Shown here: positions 1 through 8,340 of the stretch, in pieces
Numbering within the stretch: the stretch's first letter is position 1
Layout: each line of letters starts with the position of its first letter
Origin: Puniceicoccales bacterium
GTDB lineage: Bacteria; Verrucomicrobiota; Verrucomicrobiia; Opitutales; UBA953
DNA length: 49,747 nucleotides
Reading direction: 5' to 3'
Assembly: GCA_031256995.1 (NCBI GenBank)
Contig: JAIRPL010000068.1
Location: forward strand, 1 to 49,747
The notes under the pieces: generated by a model
Database searches by the model: none
The model's input: the letters and a program-made list of their open reading frames with translations, nothing else
Told to the model about the DNA's origin: nothing
Made by a program: the position numbers and the translations under genes

Positions 1-310
1 CCCCCCCCCCGCCAGCCACCCCCCCCCCCGCCCCGAACCCCACCCCCCCCCCCCACCCCGCCCCTACGCCCCAACACCCTCCCCCCCCCCCCCCCGCTAC
101 GCCCCACCACCCACGCCCCCCCCCCGCCGCCACCCCGCCCCACCACCCCCCTCCAGACCCAGATAGGGACGGCTCGCCGAGCCGTCCTTCCGCCCCATTC
201 CACCCGCCGCCGTTCCCGCCCCAACCCAACCCTCTCCCAAGCCTCCCGCCCCATCCGCCGCCGTTCCTGCCCCAAACCCTCTCCCAACGCCCCGCCTCTC
301 CACCCCTCGC
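1..310. repeat. C-rich low-complexity contig edge
   Basis: The first ~310 bases are almost pure C broken by single other bases, including a run of 16 C at 80-95. No convincing gene is present; the minus-strand open frame is only an effect of composition. The opposite end of the window finishes in an uninterrupted G run, so on each strand the 3' end is G-rich. That pattern fits poly-G read artefacts or assembly breakage at homopolymers better than biology. Confidence 0.7.
167..187. repeat. Perfect palindromic hairpin
   Basis: A 21-base self-complementary sequence: arms GGACGGCTCG and CGAGCCGTCC around one base. It stands in gene-free sequence and could be a dispersed intergenic palindrome or an old terminator. 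No T-tract follows. Only one copy was noticed in this window. Confidence 0.4.
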
Positions 311-1177
311 GCGCGCGACAGATTTTCAGGGGCATTCCCGGTTTGATTCGTCGTAAACGGCCGGGAGGCCTGCCGGGGTGTCCTTGGCCGTTTTGCTGAA
401 ACCGCCCAACCTGCTGCGGCCGGAAGATGTTCCACGCGGCGTGGGCGCGGGATGCGCTTGGTTGGGAAGGGCGTCCAAGGCGGCGCGCAGGTGCCGCGTT
501 CCAGCGTTTCGGCAGCGGACGTCTTGCGGGGTGGGGATCTCCGTTTCACCGTCGTTTGTTTCCCTGTCCCCAGTCCTCCTGTTCCCTGTTTTCCGCCCTC
601 CGGGGCCTTGTGCTCCGCGTTTCGGCGCTCATTCAGGGAGTAAATTGGGCGGCAAAAATTTTTTCGTTTTTGTTACGGTTTTTGCTTGCACGGCGCCATA
701 AAGCGCGTTCCTTGGATGCCAACGTCCATGCACCCCTCTTCTCGAAATCGCATTGGTGGCCCCTTGAACCCCATTTTGGGACGGGTGTGGCGCGTCCCGT
801 GTGGATTGTCTTTCGTGCATGGAAATTCTTTCGTGTTCTCCGATGTCACATGCGGGGGTGTGTTTCGGAATGTTTATTCGGTAATTTTTACCCCCCCCCC
901 CCCCCCCGGTCGGAATTTTCGTTCGTTTTCTCGCCGTGCCTCATTCTCCGGTTTTTGCGTCGTTCCGGCCTTTTCAAATTTTTCGTTTCCGGCGCCTGTC
1001 GGCCTTGTTTCGGCGTCCCCTTCATTCCCTTTTTCTCCCGTAGGGCGGGATGGCCGTTTGCGGCGACGGTCTGGCATCGTCCGGACACCCCGTCTTTTCG
1101 TCCCAAACCGTTTTGCCTCAAATCCCGCCTGCGTTGAGGCTGCGGTGGTTCAACCCGTCGGCAGGCTGCCTCTTGCC
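311..1177. other. Gene-free upstream region
   Basis: About 870 bases without a believable gene. Open frames cross it, but their translations are biased towards Pro, Phe, Arg and Ser and show no domain. It is rich in T and C tracts and holds a 17-base C run at 891-907. It probably contains the promoter of the downstream block, but no convincing -35/-10 pair was found. Confidence 0.5.
891..907 (+). repeat. C17 homopolymer
   Basis: Seventeen consecutive C about 270 bases upstream of the chosen start of the first RHS-like gene. It also lies inside a longer open frame (from 686) that would add 164 residues. Tracts this long are prone to slippage, so the length could vary among cells or be a sequencing problem. 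A role in switching expression is speculation. Confidence 0.6.
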
Positions 1178-2791
1178 ATGCTTACTCCCAACTCCACCAC
1201 CCAACACGGGACGGGGGCTTCCGCCTTTGCGCCCATTTTTCCCCCTGCCGCATGGGTTGTGGCGATTCTAGGCGCGGCGCTGCCGTCGTCATTGCCCCGT
1301 GCCGGGGGCGCGCGATCAACCCCGCCCAGGCGGGCGGCGGGCTTTTCCGTGGCGGATGGCTTTGCTTTCGGGACGCCTCGCGCCGTCGCGTTCCTTGCCC
1401 TTTTTGCTTTTTGCGCCCTCTTTTCCCCGGTCGCGCGCGCCGGATATTTTTCCTGCGGGGTTGACACGCACCTGCCGTCCTCGCCGACGGTCGACTCTGA
1501 CGACCTCCGCCTCTCGTTTTGGGAATCCTGGGGGGACCTCAAAATCTCGCCCAAAATCACGTTCAAGGTGCCGGTCGGCTTCTCGCCCATCGCCAATTAC
1601 CAAAGCAGCCGGATTCTCGGCGTGGGCTGGTCCTTCCCCCTGCTTGAGAGCGCCATTTTTGCGATCAACGACCGCGAATATGAGCTGCGCTTCCCGACGG
1701 GGCACAGGATGATCCTCGAAAAAACAAAAACACCCGGGCATCTCTCAAGCTACGGCTGGAAAGCGGTGACCTCGGGAAAAACCACCACCGCGCAATCCTC
1801 CTGCGGCTGGACCCTCGTGTTCAATGGTGGACGTCTCCAGCAACTCAAGACCCCGGACGGCGCAAAGATGGAGTTTCTTCGCAACGCGACGGGGAAACAG
1901 TGGATCACCCTGAACAGCAGGACAATCCTGACCTACCGGGAGGAGTTTGAGCGCGACACCGCCCGCCGGATCGCGCACCTGACACTTCAGGATGGACGCC
2001 ATGCCGTCCTGCGCTTCGCAACGCGTCCGGCCATCCTCGAGGTCCTCGAAAAAACATCCGGAGGCACCCCGAGAAAAACCCGGCGGACGGAACGCGTTGA
2101 GACACTTGCCTCGGTGCAATGGGACGGGAAAAAGGAGGTCACCTACACATTCGGCCCGGACAGTCTTGATGTCTTCAATCCAGAGAAAGTCAGTGATTGG
2201 AGAAACCCGTCAGGAAAGGAGATTTTCCACTGGGATTCCCGCGATGGATTCATGACCAAAGACAATCAGGGGGAGTATTCCATTCTTCGCATCGACGGCG
2301 TTCGCTGCCTGAAAAAGAAATTTCCCGATGGAGACAGGGTGAGCATCCGCGGTGAGAACGCGGACAAAAGCAAGGAGGTCGTGAAAAGCGAAAATTCCAA
2401 GAACATTTATCTCGTGGAAAAATTCCCGAATTCCCATCCGTTTCGCGGGAAAATCAAGAAACGCCACCGCGTCTCGGAATCCGGGGCCAAGGAGCTTGTT
2501 GAAAGCTGTATTTATGATGAGAACGGCGTGGTCACAAAACACCTTACCGACGGGAAATGGATAAGCTATTCCCCCACCAAGGACGAGGCCAAGGACGCCA
2601 AGACCGGCGTGCTGCTCTGGCGGAAAAAACGCGATGCCTCCGGGCGGACAATCGAATTTGTATCCGGCGCAAATCATTACAACATCGAGTATTCTGGCGC
2701 AAAAGCCTCGGTCTCCATCCTCTCCCCGGACGGCACCGTTCTCGAGAAAGTCCAGCTTCCGACAGCGGAAATTCAAAAAATTTTCCAATAA
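1178..2791 (+). CDS. Exported RHS-like protein, copy A
   Basis: Product of 537 aa from ATG 1178. The frame is open back to 686, but that extension is low-complexity; a GTG at 1349 would give a more normal signal peptide. The hydrophobic stretch ends in PVARA before GYFSCG at about residue 89, so export is likely. The body is rich in beta-type RHS/YD-like phrases (GVGWSFPLLES, LRFPTGH, repeated DG and YS turns), but the classic RHS core ending was not found. It matches the product at 8337 from the mature N-terminus to the final KIFQ/KLFQ, so there is no variable toxin tip. The six-Cys gene follows after 64 bases. Function unknown; RHS-like is a fold-level guess. Confidence 0.7.
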   Translation: MLTPNSTTQHGTGASAFAPIFPPAAWVVAILGAALPSSLPRAGGARSTPPRRAAGFSVADGFAFGTPRAVAFLALFAFCALFSPVARAGYFSCGVDTHLPSSPTVDSDDLRLSFWESWGDLKISPKITFKVPVGFSPIANYQSSRILGVGWSFPLLESAIFAINDREYELRFPTGHRMILEKTKTPGHLSSYGWKAVTSGKTTTAQSSCGWTLVFNGGRLQQLKTPDGAKMEFLRNATGKQWITLNSRTILTYREEFERDTARRIAHLTLQDGRHAVLRFATRPAILEVLEKTSGGTPRKTRRTERVETLASVQWDGKKEVTYTFGPDSLDVFNPEKVSDWRNPSGKEIFHWDSRDGFMTKDNQGEYSILRIDGVRCLKKKFPDGDRVSIRGENADKSKEVVKSENSKNIYLVEKFPNSHPFRGKIKKRHRVSESGAKELVESCIYDENGVVTKHLTDGKWISYSPTKDEAKDAKTGVLLWRKKRDASGRTIEFVSGANHYNIEYSGAKASVSILSPDGTVLEKVQLPTAEIQKIFQ

Positions 2792-2855
2792 TTTCCCATC
2801 CCCAAGGATCACCCCGAATAGAACCACCCAACAACCAGATAGAAAGTAGAACACC

Positions 2856-3407
2856 ATGAGTAAAAAGAAAGTCTTATTACTAACCACGACCGCGCTTTTT
2901 GGCGCGGCGTTCATCCACGGCGTCGCGGGAGAAATCTCCAAAGCCTCGGCAATTGAGGCCATGGCCTCAATTGCCACGGGCGTGTCGACGGTGTCACCGG
3001 GTCCACCGGTGGTTGCGACAGCATGTTTTGCTGCTGAAGGGACCTCTCCTGCATGCCTGAACGGGTGGCATGGCGGAGGAAGTTCGGGCGGAAAATTGAT
3101 GTCAGAGGATGAAATGAAAAGAATCGCGCCTGGGACACTCGCGTGGGAGTGTACCAGCAACGAAACCTCAATGAAGGGTATCGCCAATGCTGCCCTGGGG
3201 ACGCTGGAGGGCGGGATATTTGTGTATTATGACCCGTGTCCACCTCCAACGGAGATTGTAAAGCTAGCTGATTCACACAAAAAATGGATTCATATTGATC
3301 CAAAAGTAAAAAATCCTACTGGAGTTGAAAACCCATGTGGGACACGTACAAAATATGTGCCAACAGAGCCAGGAACACCCTGCACCTTTGGAGACCCCAA
3401 AAAATGA
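2856..3407 (+). CDS. Small exported six-cysteine protein, copy A
   Basis: Product of 183 aa. The basic start (MSKKK) is followed by LLLTTTALFGAA and then an IEAMAS stretch resembling the NVEALA leader motif of small Bacteroidota exported proteins; this is resemblance from memory. Six cysteines follow, in the contexts C-x9-C, AW-x-C, DPC, and PCG-x12-PC. All six have counterparts in copy B at 9957. A central GG-x-L ... PGT-x-AW segment also occurs in the fusion gene at 5836. The even Cys count suggests three disulfides in the periplasm or outside. The stop overlaps the next start as ATGA (3404-3407), so translation is probably coupled. Function unknown. Confidence 0.75.
   Translation: MSKKKVLLLTTTALFGAAFIHGVAGEISKASAIEAMASIATGVSTVSPGPPVVATACFAAEGTSPACLNGWHGGGSSGGKLMSEDEMKRIAPGTLAWECTSNETSMKGIANAALGTLEGGIFVYYDPCPPPTEIVKLADSHKKWIHIDPKVKNPTGVENPCGTRTKYVPTEPGTPCTFGDPKK
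2875..2910 (+). promoter_or_regulatory. Conserved leader DNA block with hairpin, copy A
   Basis: A 36-base block inside the leader of the six-Cys gene is identical to 9976-10011 except for one base, while flanking coding sequence has diverged. It contains the hairpin CCGCGC-6 nt-GCGCGG (2890-2907) and two neighbouring leucine codons TTA CTA, expected to be rare in GC-rich DNA. It may be an RNA element acting on translation, or a recent recombination tract. Confidence 0.4.
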
Positions 3408-4474
3408 ACAAGCCAATTGTTTTTATCTTTGGAGCTTTTTTCCTGCCAACGCTAATCCCGCTTTTTGCGGGAAATGCGGGAGCGCGGATTTCCTCTGAGG
3501 AAATAAAAGCGATCCAAACCTCACCGGGGCCTGTGATGACGCCGGAGATGATGTTTGCGATTCCTGGTTTATGGAATAATCTCCGCCCCGTTCAGACGAT
3601 TTCTTTTGACGTCGTGCACGAGAGATTTGGTGAGGATGGTGTCTGGTTTCCGATTTATAAAAGACGGGTGAGATGGGATTTTGAGAAAGAACGTCTCTAT
3701 CAAGACACCATCGAAATGGAAAAGGGAAAGACCAGGGATTTTTTCCGGCGTGAGAGCTTGTGCGCGAATGGAAAGCGTTATGAGTTGCGGTATTATGTGA
3801 ACACATGCGATCTCGCCCCGGTTTCTTTTGACAGGAGAAGGGGAATGGAAGGTTCCATCACGAAGGCGGACATCGGATCGTTTTCGACTTCGGTTTCCGC
3901 GTTCATATGGTTTTTTTACATAGAACCTCCTGCCTCAAAAGATGTCTGGCCCATAAGATGTATTTCGATGGATTCGATTTTTCAGCCGCCGGGCGCCATG
4001 GCGCCGTTTCGCGTGGTAAAAAACGAAAAGACCGGAGAAACAAATGTCTTATATGAAAACAAAATCCATTTCATTGACACAAAAACAGGTGTTGTAAACA
4101 GGCACCTTATGGTGGAAACGCTTCCGGATGGGAGAAAAAGCGAGGACTTTTCCCACGAGGTTTTGAAATTCCACAAAGTTGATGGGCGTCTTTTTCCTGT
4201 TGAGATTATCTGTTATGACAAGGGAAAACCATGCTATCGTGAGCACATTGATCCCGATTCCCTGAAAATAGACCGGGAGTTTGCACCAGCCGACCTCAGA
4301 CTGAGGATACCGGCGGGGACGATGATAAATGACGCTGTCAAGGGATCTTTTTACAGAGCCGGACGCGAGATTACCCCTGAAGATGCAAAGGAAATCGAAA
4401 ACGACCTGCGGAATCTTGTCGAACGTGCCAGGAACGACACAGGGATGAAAAAGAATGCTGAAACAAAAAAGTGA
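3404..4474 (+). CDS. Exported paralogue family protein 1
   Basis: Product of 356 aa; start chosen at ATG 3404 because it opens a clear signal peptide (MNKPIVFIFGAFF, ending NAGA). The upstream part of the frame only re-reads the preceding gene. A GGAG lies about 10 bases upstream and the start overlaps the previous stop. The family signature is visible: NLRPVQTISFD near residue 65, DGVWFPIYKRRVRWD, then KFHKVDGRLFPVEI, HIDPDSLKI and LRIPAGTMINDAVKGS near the C-terminus. The IPAGT-x-xxD ending recalls LolA-like or planctomycete outer-membrane sorting proteins, but this is weak. No lipobox was seen, so a soluble periplasmic or secreted protein is likely. Function unknown. Confidence 0.75.
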   Translation: MNKPIVFIFGAFFLPTLIPLFAGNAGARISSEEIKAIQTSPGPVMTPEMMFAIPGLWNNLRPVQTISFDVVHERFGEDGVWFPIYKRRVRWDFEKERLYQDTIEMEKGKTRDFFRRESLCANGKRYELRYYVNTCDLAPVSFDRRRGMEGSITKADIGSFSTSVSAFIWFFYIEPPASKDVWPIRCISMDSIFQPPGAMAPFRVVKNEKTGETNVLYENKIHFIDTKTGVVNRHLMVETLPDGRKSEDFSHEVLKFHKVDGRLFPVEIICYDKGKPCYREHIDPDSLKIDREFAPADLRLRIPAGTMINDAVKGSFYRAGREITPEDAKEIENDLRNLVERARNDTGMKKNAETKK

Positions 4475-4593
4475 ACTCGAACTCCTGAAATGAACTGGAA
4501 CCCATGACACCAAGACACCCCATGAGACGAGAATCTTCATTGCCATCGACGACCGCCCTTCCGGCATGTGCCGGCAGGACGGGGAGTTCCCTG

Positions 4594-4618
4594 CGCCTTT
4601 GGAGACCCCAAAAAATGA
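4594..4618 (+). repeat. Relic copy of the 3387-3408 gene junction
   Basis: The bases around 4594-4618 repeat the junction at about 3387-3408, including TTTGGAGACCCC, the A run and ATGAA. In one frame the relic reads PCAFGDPKK-stop, matching the PCTFGDPKK end of the six-Cys protein. The duplication that made the second paralogue therefore also carried the tail of the upstream gene. Confidence 0.6.
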
Positions 4619-5719
4619 AACTGTCACTCTTCATTTTTTCGTATTGCGCCTTGTCCTGTTCTCCGGCCTTTGCCGGGGGACAGGAGAGGGGGAGTGTTGG
4701 GGAAAATGGGAATGGTTTCATTTTGTCAGAGGAATCGAAAACCATGGCGACGGGTTTGCTTGGGGGAATTCCGTTTCTCTCGCAAAACCTGCGCCCATTC
4801 GACACGATATCATTTGATCTTGTGAGGGAGAAAAGAGGAGCGGATGGCACGTGGTTTCCTGTTGGAAAAAAAACGGGTGCGATGGGATGTCAAGAACAAA
4901 CGTTTTTTTGAGGATTCCATCACGCTGTCCCGGGGGCAGACAAGAGGATTTTCCCGTTCGGAAAATGTCCAGTTGGGCAGGAAAGTTTTCCAAGTTCGTT
5001 TTGACACGGACCACGGGGATCTTAAATCTTTGCCGATCTCGGAAAAAAGAGACATTTCTGGTGGCATCTTCGAACACGAATTTGACATGCCCATCAATTC
5101 GGGTGCTCATTTTGAATGGCTTTTTCATTTGGAGTCCTCGATGCCTGTGAAATTTGGGCAGATGAGTGAACCCGTGTGGATCGATTCCATTCTCCATCCT
5201 GAAAGCACACCGGTCTCTTTTCATCTTTCGAAGGATGACGTGACCGGCGATGTTCACGTCTCATGCAACTCACGTGTGCTTGTGCTGGATTCCAAGAGGG
5301 GTGTGGTCAAAAAAGCGTTGTGCAAGGAGACGGATGGCAATGGAAAATCCAGGCTGGTTCTCTCCCTTGATGTGACAAAATTTCATCAGAAGGATGGATG
5401 GCTCTTCCCTGTTGAGATTGTTTCGTACCTGGATGGGGAACCTCATTCCAGAGAGCGCATCGATCCGGATTCCCTTGGCATAAACAGACCTTTTCTGTCA
5501 TGCGATTTTTCATTGAGGATGCCTGCCGGGATAAAAATTCATGACACCATTCATGGATTCCATTACGTCTCCGGCAGGGAAATGGTGCTTGGTGAAACTG
5601 CAGGTTTGGAAAACGACCTGCGGAATCTTGTCGAACGCGTCAGAAGTGACATCAATCCGGAAAATCCAGAAGGCGAATCCAAGGCAAAGAAAATGGCACC
5701 AACCCCCGCGACAAAATGA
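4615..5719 (+). pseudogene. Exported paralogue family protein 2, frameshifted
   Basis: Translation from ATG 4615 gives a signal peptide (MKLSLFIFSYCALSC..AFAGG), then NLRPFDTISFDLV and DGTWFPVGKK, but stops at 4911. The rest of the family sequence (RVRWDVKNKRF to the C-terminus at 5719) lies in another frame. The frames meet at a run of eight A (4866-4873); seven A would give GKKRVRWD exactly as in the neighbours. The restored product would be about 367 aa and keeps KFHQKDGWLFPVEI, RIDPDSLGI and RMPAGIKIHD. This could be a true inactivation, slippage switching, or a base-calling error. The stop overlaps a downstream ATG as ATGA at 5716. Confidence 0.7.
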
Positions 5720-5835
5720 AAAAACAATCGGACATGCGGACGCACAACGGAATGCAGGCGGCTTTGCCCTCCTGTCCCGGCTCTCCCGCCTCGCATCCTT
5801 GGCATGGCATTTTCCCCAATCACTTTATTTTCCCC

Positions 5836-8340
5836 ATGAAAACCACAACCGCGATCGCCACACTCCTGGCACTCTCCATTGTCCCATCCTTTGCCGAGGA
5901 AACGGACCCAAAACCGGCGAAAAAGGCGCCTGTGGAAAACGCGCCGCTGGCCTACCGGGTTTCGCTGAAGCCAAAGACGCTGCTCAACATCCCTGGTTTG
6001 CGGCAAAATCTCCGCCCATTCCAGTCCATCTCCTTTGACCTTGTGCGCGAGGAGAAAAAAAGCGACGGCACCTGGCATCCCATTCTTAAAAGAAGGGTGC
6101 GCCTTGATTACAAAAACAAACGAATCTATCAGTATGAAATCGAAAAGAGCGGGCGCGGGGATTCGATTTTCCTGCACCGGGAACGGGTGCAATTTGACAA
6201 GAGGGTCGTTGAAATGGAATTCAAGACCGGCTCCGATGATTTTTCTCCATCGCAGGCATCCGCCAGGCACGACGCATCCGTCCAGATTTTTGATATTCCC
6301 ACGGGATTGCGGATTCGGGACACATCCGAATTGATGTGTTTTTATTACGCGGATCACTCCATGGGGGGGGAGGATAATGATTACCAAGGATGGTTCCTTG
6401 ACCTGTTCTCAAGATCCAAAAGTGGAAAACGCATGGTTTCGGAGGACGGGGACGAAAAAAGTGATGAGATCATTGTGTATTATGGAACGGATTATCTCGG
6501 GATTGACACCAGGAAAGGCATAGTCACAAAAAAATTGCAGCACTATGCCGATGGGACGGGGAACCTTCGCAAACCGAAGCTTGAACACGAGGCCACAAAA
6601 TTTTTCCCCAAGGACGGCTGGAACTTCCCGGTTGAGATCATCTCCCATTCCAGGGAAGGACGGGAGACTCGCGAGCGCGTTGACGCGGATTCCCTTGGGG
6701 TGAACACGGAGTTCACGACGGCGGATTTCGCATTCAACATTCCATCCGGGACAAGGGTGCGCGATCTCATCAATGACGTCTCGTTTGTCGCGGATGAAGG
6801 GATTGCCCGCGACGGGATCGGGTATTTGGAGAAAAAGGTGTCTGAAAAAATGAAAGAGAACGGCGGTTTGCCCGCCAGGCGTTGGAGCGGCTGGTGCGGG
6901 ACGGGGCTTAAGAATGGCTACCTGACCTTGGATCACAAAAAAATACAGGAATTGCCCGTGGGAACCCATGCATGGCTCTACACAGGCGTAAGCGAGGTGC
7001 GCGGCAAGGGGGCGCCAGACGCGATAAAAAATCCTGACATAACCTGGCTTCCGCAGTGCGGCACTCCCATTGACATTCCCAATCCCAACTCTATTTTGGT
7101 GGTGGAATGGGATGGGTTTGAAAAACGCTGGACGCACAGGGGCACGAACACGCTGACACCCATGATCCGGTGCAAACACTGGCCCGAGTGCGCGGTCGAA
7201 ACGGCAAACTCCGCCTTTCCCGCCGATCCTCCCATTTTTGATTCGGATGCCTGGAAAAAATTCTCTGAAATGAATTCCAAGACGGCGCTTTCCCCGGACG
7301 AAACCCAGGCGCGCGCCGACAGTTTGGAAAGTTTTCCTGCCGCTCTGGATTTCCTGCAATTCGGCGAAATCATCCCTCTCCATGAAAAGCTCAAGCGTGT
7401 GACGCGGGAGGAGGTTCTGGCGATTCCCGGTGTCCAGAAAAATCTGCAACCCATTCACTCCCTCTCCCTCAGGATTTTGTCCGAGGAAAAACGGGCGGAC
7501 GGGAGCTGGGCGCCGTTGGGGCAGGAACGTTTCCAGTATGATTCAAGGCGGAAGCTCTTCCTCCATGATGCGCTTCGAATCAAGGAGACCGAGAGCACGC
7601 TCACGCTAAGAGGGGAAAAATGGGACAAGGACGGCGATTATATTCGCAACAAAACCGTCCGCGTCGGACGCAAGGCCCTTGGCATCAGTTTTTCCACAAG
7701 GGAGACCCGGCTGGCGCCAATCGAGACATTGACCAAGAAAAATCCGAATGGGTATCTCACCGTGGGCCAGTTCCCCTATGACTCGGCGCCAATCGAGGTG
7801 CTCTCCACGTTATGTTTCCTGAAAATGCCCGAGGGGGATTGGAACGGGGATTATGAAAACCGGTTTGACCTGGGATTCCTTTTCAACACCGCGTCATCGC
7901 CGGACACATTCGTCCTGAAGCAAAACGAGGAGAATGGCGATGTGTATGCCATCCGGGAGGATTTTGTCCTCGTCATTGACACCAAGCGCGGCGTGGTGAC
8001 GCGCTCCATGGAGCCTTTTTGCGGGGAGGATGGAAAGATGTCGCTGCATCCGTCCATCAAAGTCACAAAATTTGTGCAAAAGGATGGCTTTCTTTTCCCC
8101 GCGGAGATTGTCTTTTTCGAGGAGGGAAAGCCGGTGTTGCGCCATCGGATTGACCCCGATTCCATCGAAATCAACAGGGACTTTCCCATTTCGGATCTCA
8201 TGTTGAAAATACCGGCCGGGATGACTGTCCAGGACAATGTCCGCGGGCGTACTTTCGTCACAAAAAAAGATCTCACCCTCGACGACGTCCCGGGGGATTC
8301 AAAGAGGGTGGTGAAACTTCGTGAAGGAGATGAGGGATGA
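5836..8340 (+). CDS. Exported fusion: paralogue + six-Cys-type + paralogue domains
   Basis: Product of 834 aa from ATG 5836, which opens a good signal peptide (MKTTTAIATLLALS, ending SFAEE). An in-frame ATG at 5716 overlaps the previous stop and would add 40 residues. Three parts are visible. Residues ~48-331 are one family copy (GLRQNLRPFQSISFD ... FNIPSGTRVRD). Residues ~338-465 resemble the six-Cys proteins (WSGWCG, GYLTLDH, LPVGTHAWLY), with four cysteines. Residues ~521-831 are a second family copy (NLQPIHSLSL ... KIPAGMTVQD). The fusion suggests the separate products work together. The stop overlaps the next start as ATGA at 8337. Function unknown. Confidence 0.75.
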   Translation: MKTTTAIATLLALSIVPSFAEETDPKPAKKAPVENAPLAYRVSLKPKTLLNIPGLRQNLRPFQSISFDLVREEKKSDGTWHPILKRRVRLDYKNKRIYQYEIEKSGRGDSIFLHRERVQFDKRVVEMEFKTGSDDFSPSQASARHDASVQIFDIPTGLRIRDTSELMCFYYADHSMGGEDNDYQGWFLDLFSRSKSGKRMVSEDGDEKSDEIIVYYGTDYLGIDTRKGIVTKKLQHYADGTGNLRKPKLEHEATKFFPKDGWNFPVEIISHSREGRETRERVDADSLGVNTEFTTADFAFNIPSGTRVRDLINDVSFVADEGIARDGIGYLEKKVSEKMKENGGLPARRWSGWCGTGLKNGYLTLDHKKIQELPVGTHAWLYTGVSEVRGKGAPDAIKNPDITWLPQCGTPIDIPNPNSILVVEWDGFEKRWTHRGTNTLTPMIRCKHWPECAVETANSAFPADPPIFDSDAWKKFSEMNSKTALSPDETQARADSLESFPAALDFLQFGEIIPLHEKLKRVTREEVLAIPGVQKNLQPIHSLSLRILSEEKRADGSWAPLGQERFQYDSRRKLFLHDALRIKETESTLTLRGEKWDKDGDYIRNKTVRVGRKALGISFSTRETRLAPIETLTKKNPNGYLTVGQFPYDSAPIEVLSTLCFLKMPEGDWNGDYENRFDLGFLFNTASSPDTFVLKQNEENGDVYAIREDFVLVIDTKRGVVTRSMEPFCGEDGKMSLHPSIKVTKFVQKDGFLFPAEIVFFEEGKPVLRHRIDPDSIEINRDFPISDLMLKIPAGMTVQDNVRGRTFVTKKDLTLDDVPGDSKRVVKLREGDEG

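Noticed and set aside
427-1137. 236-aa plus-strand open frame in the left region
   Set aside because: Arg, Phe and Pro bias follows base composition; no domain, and it overlaps other equally long frames.
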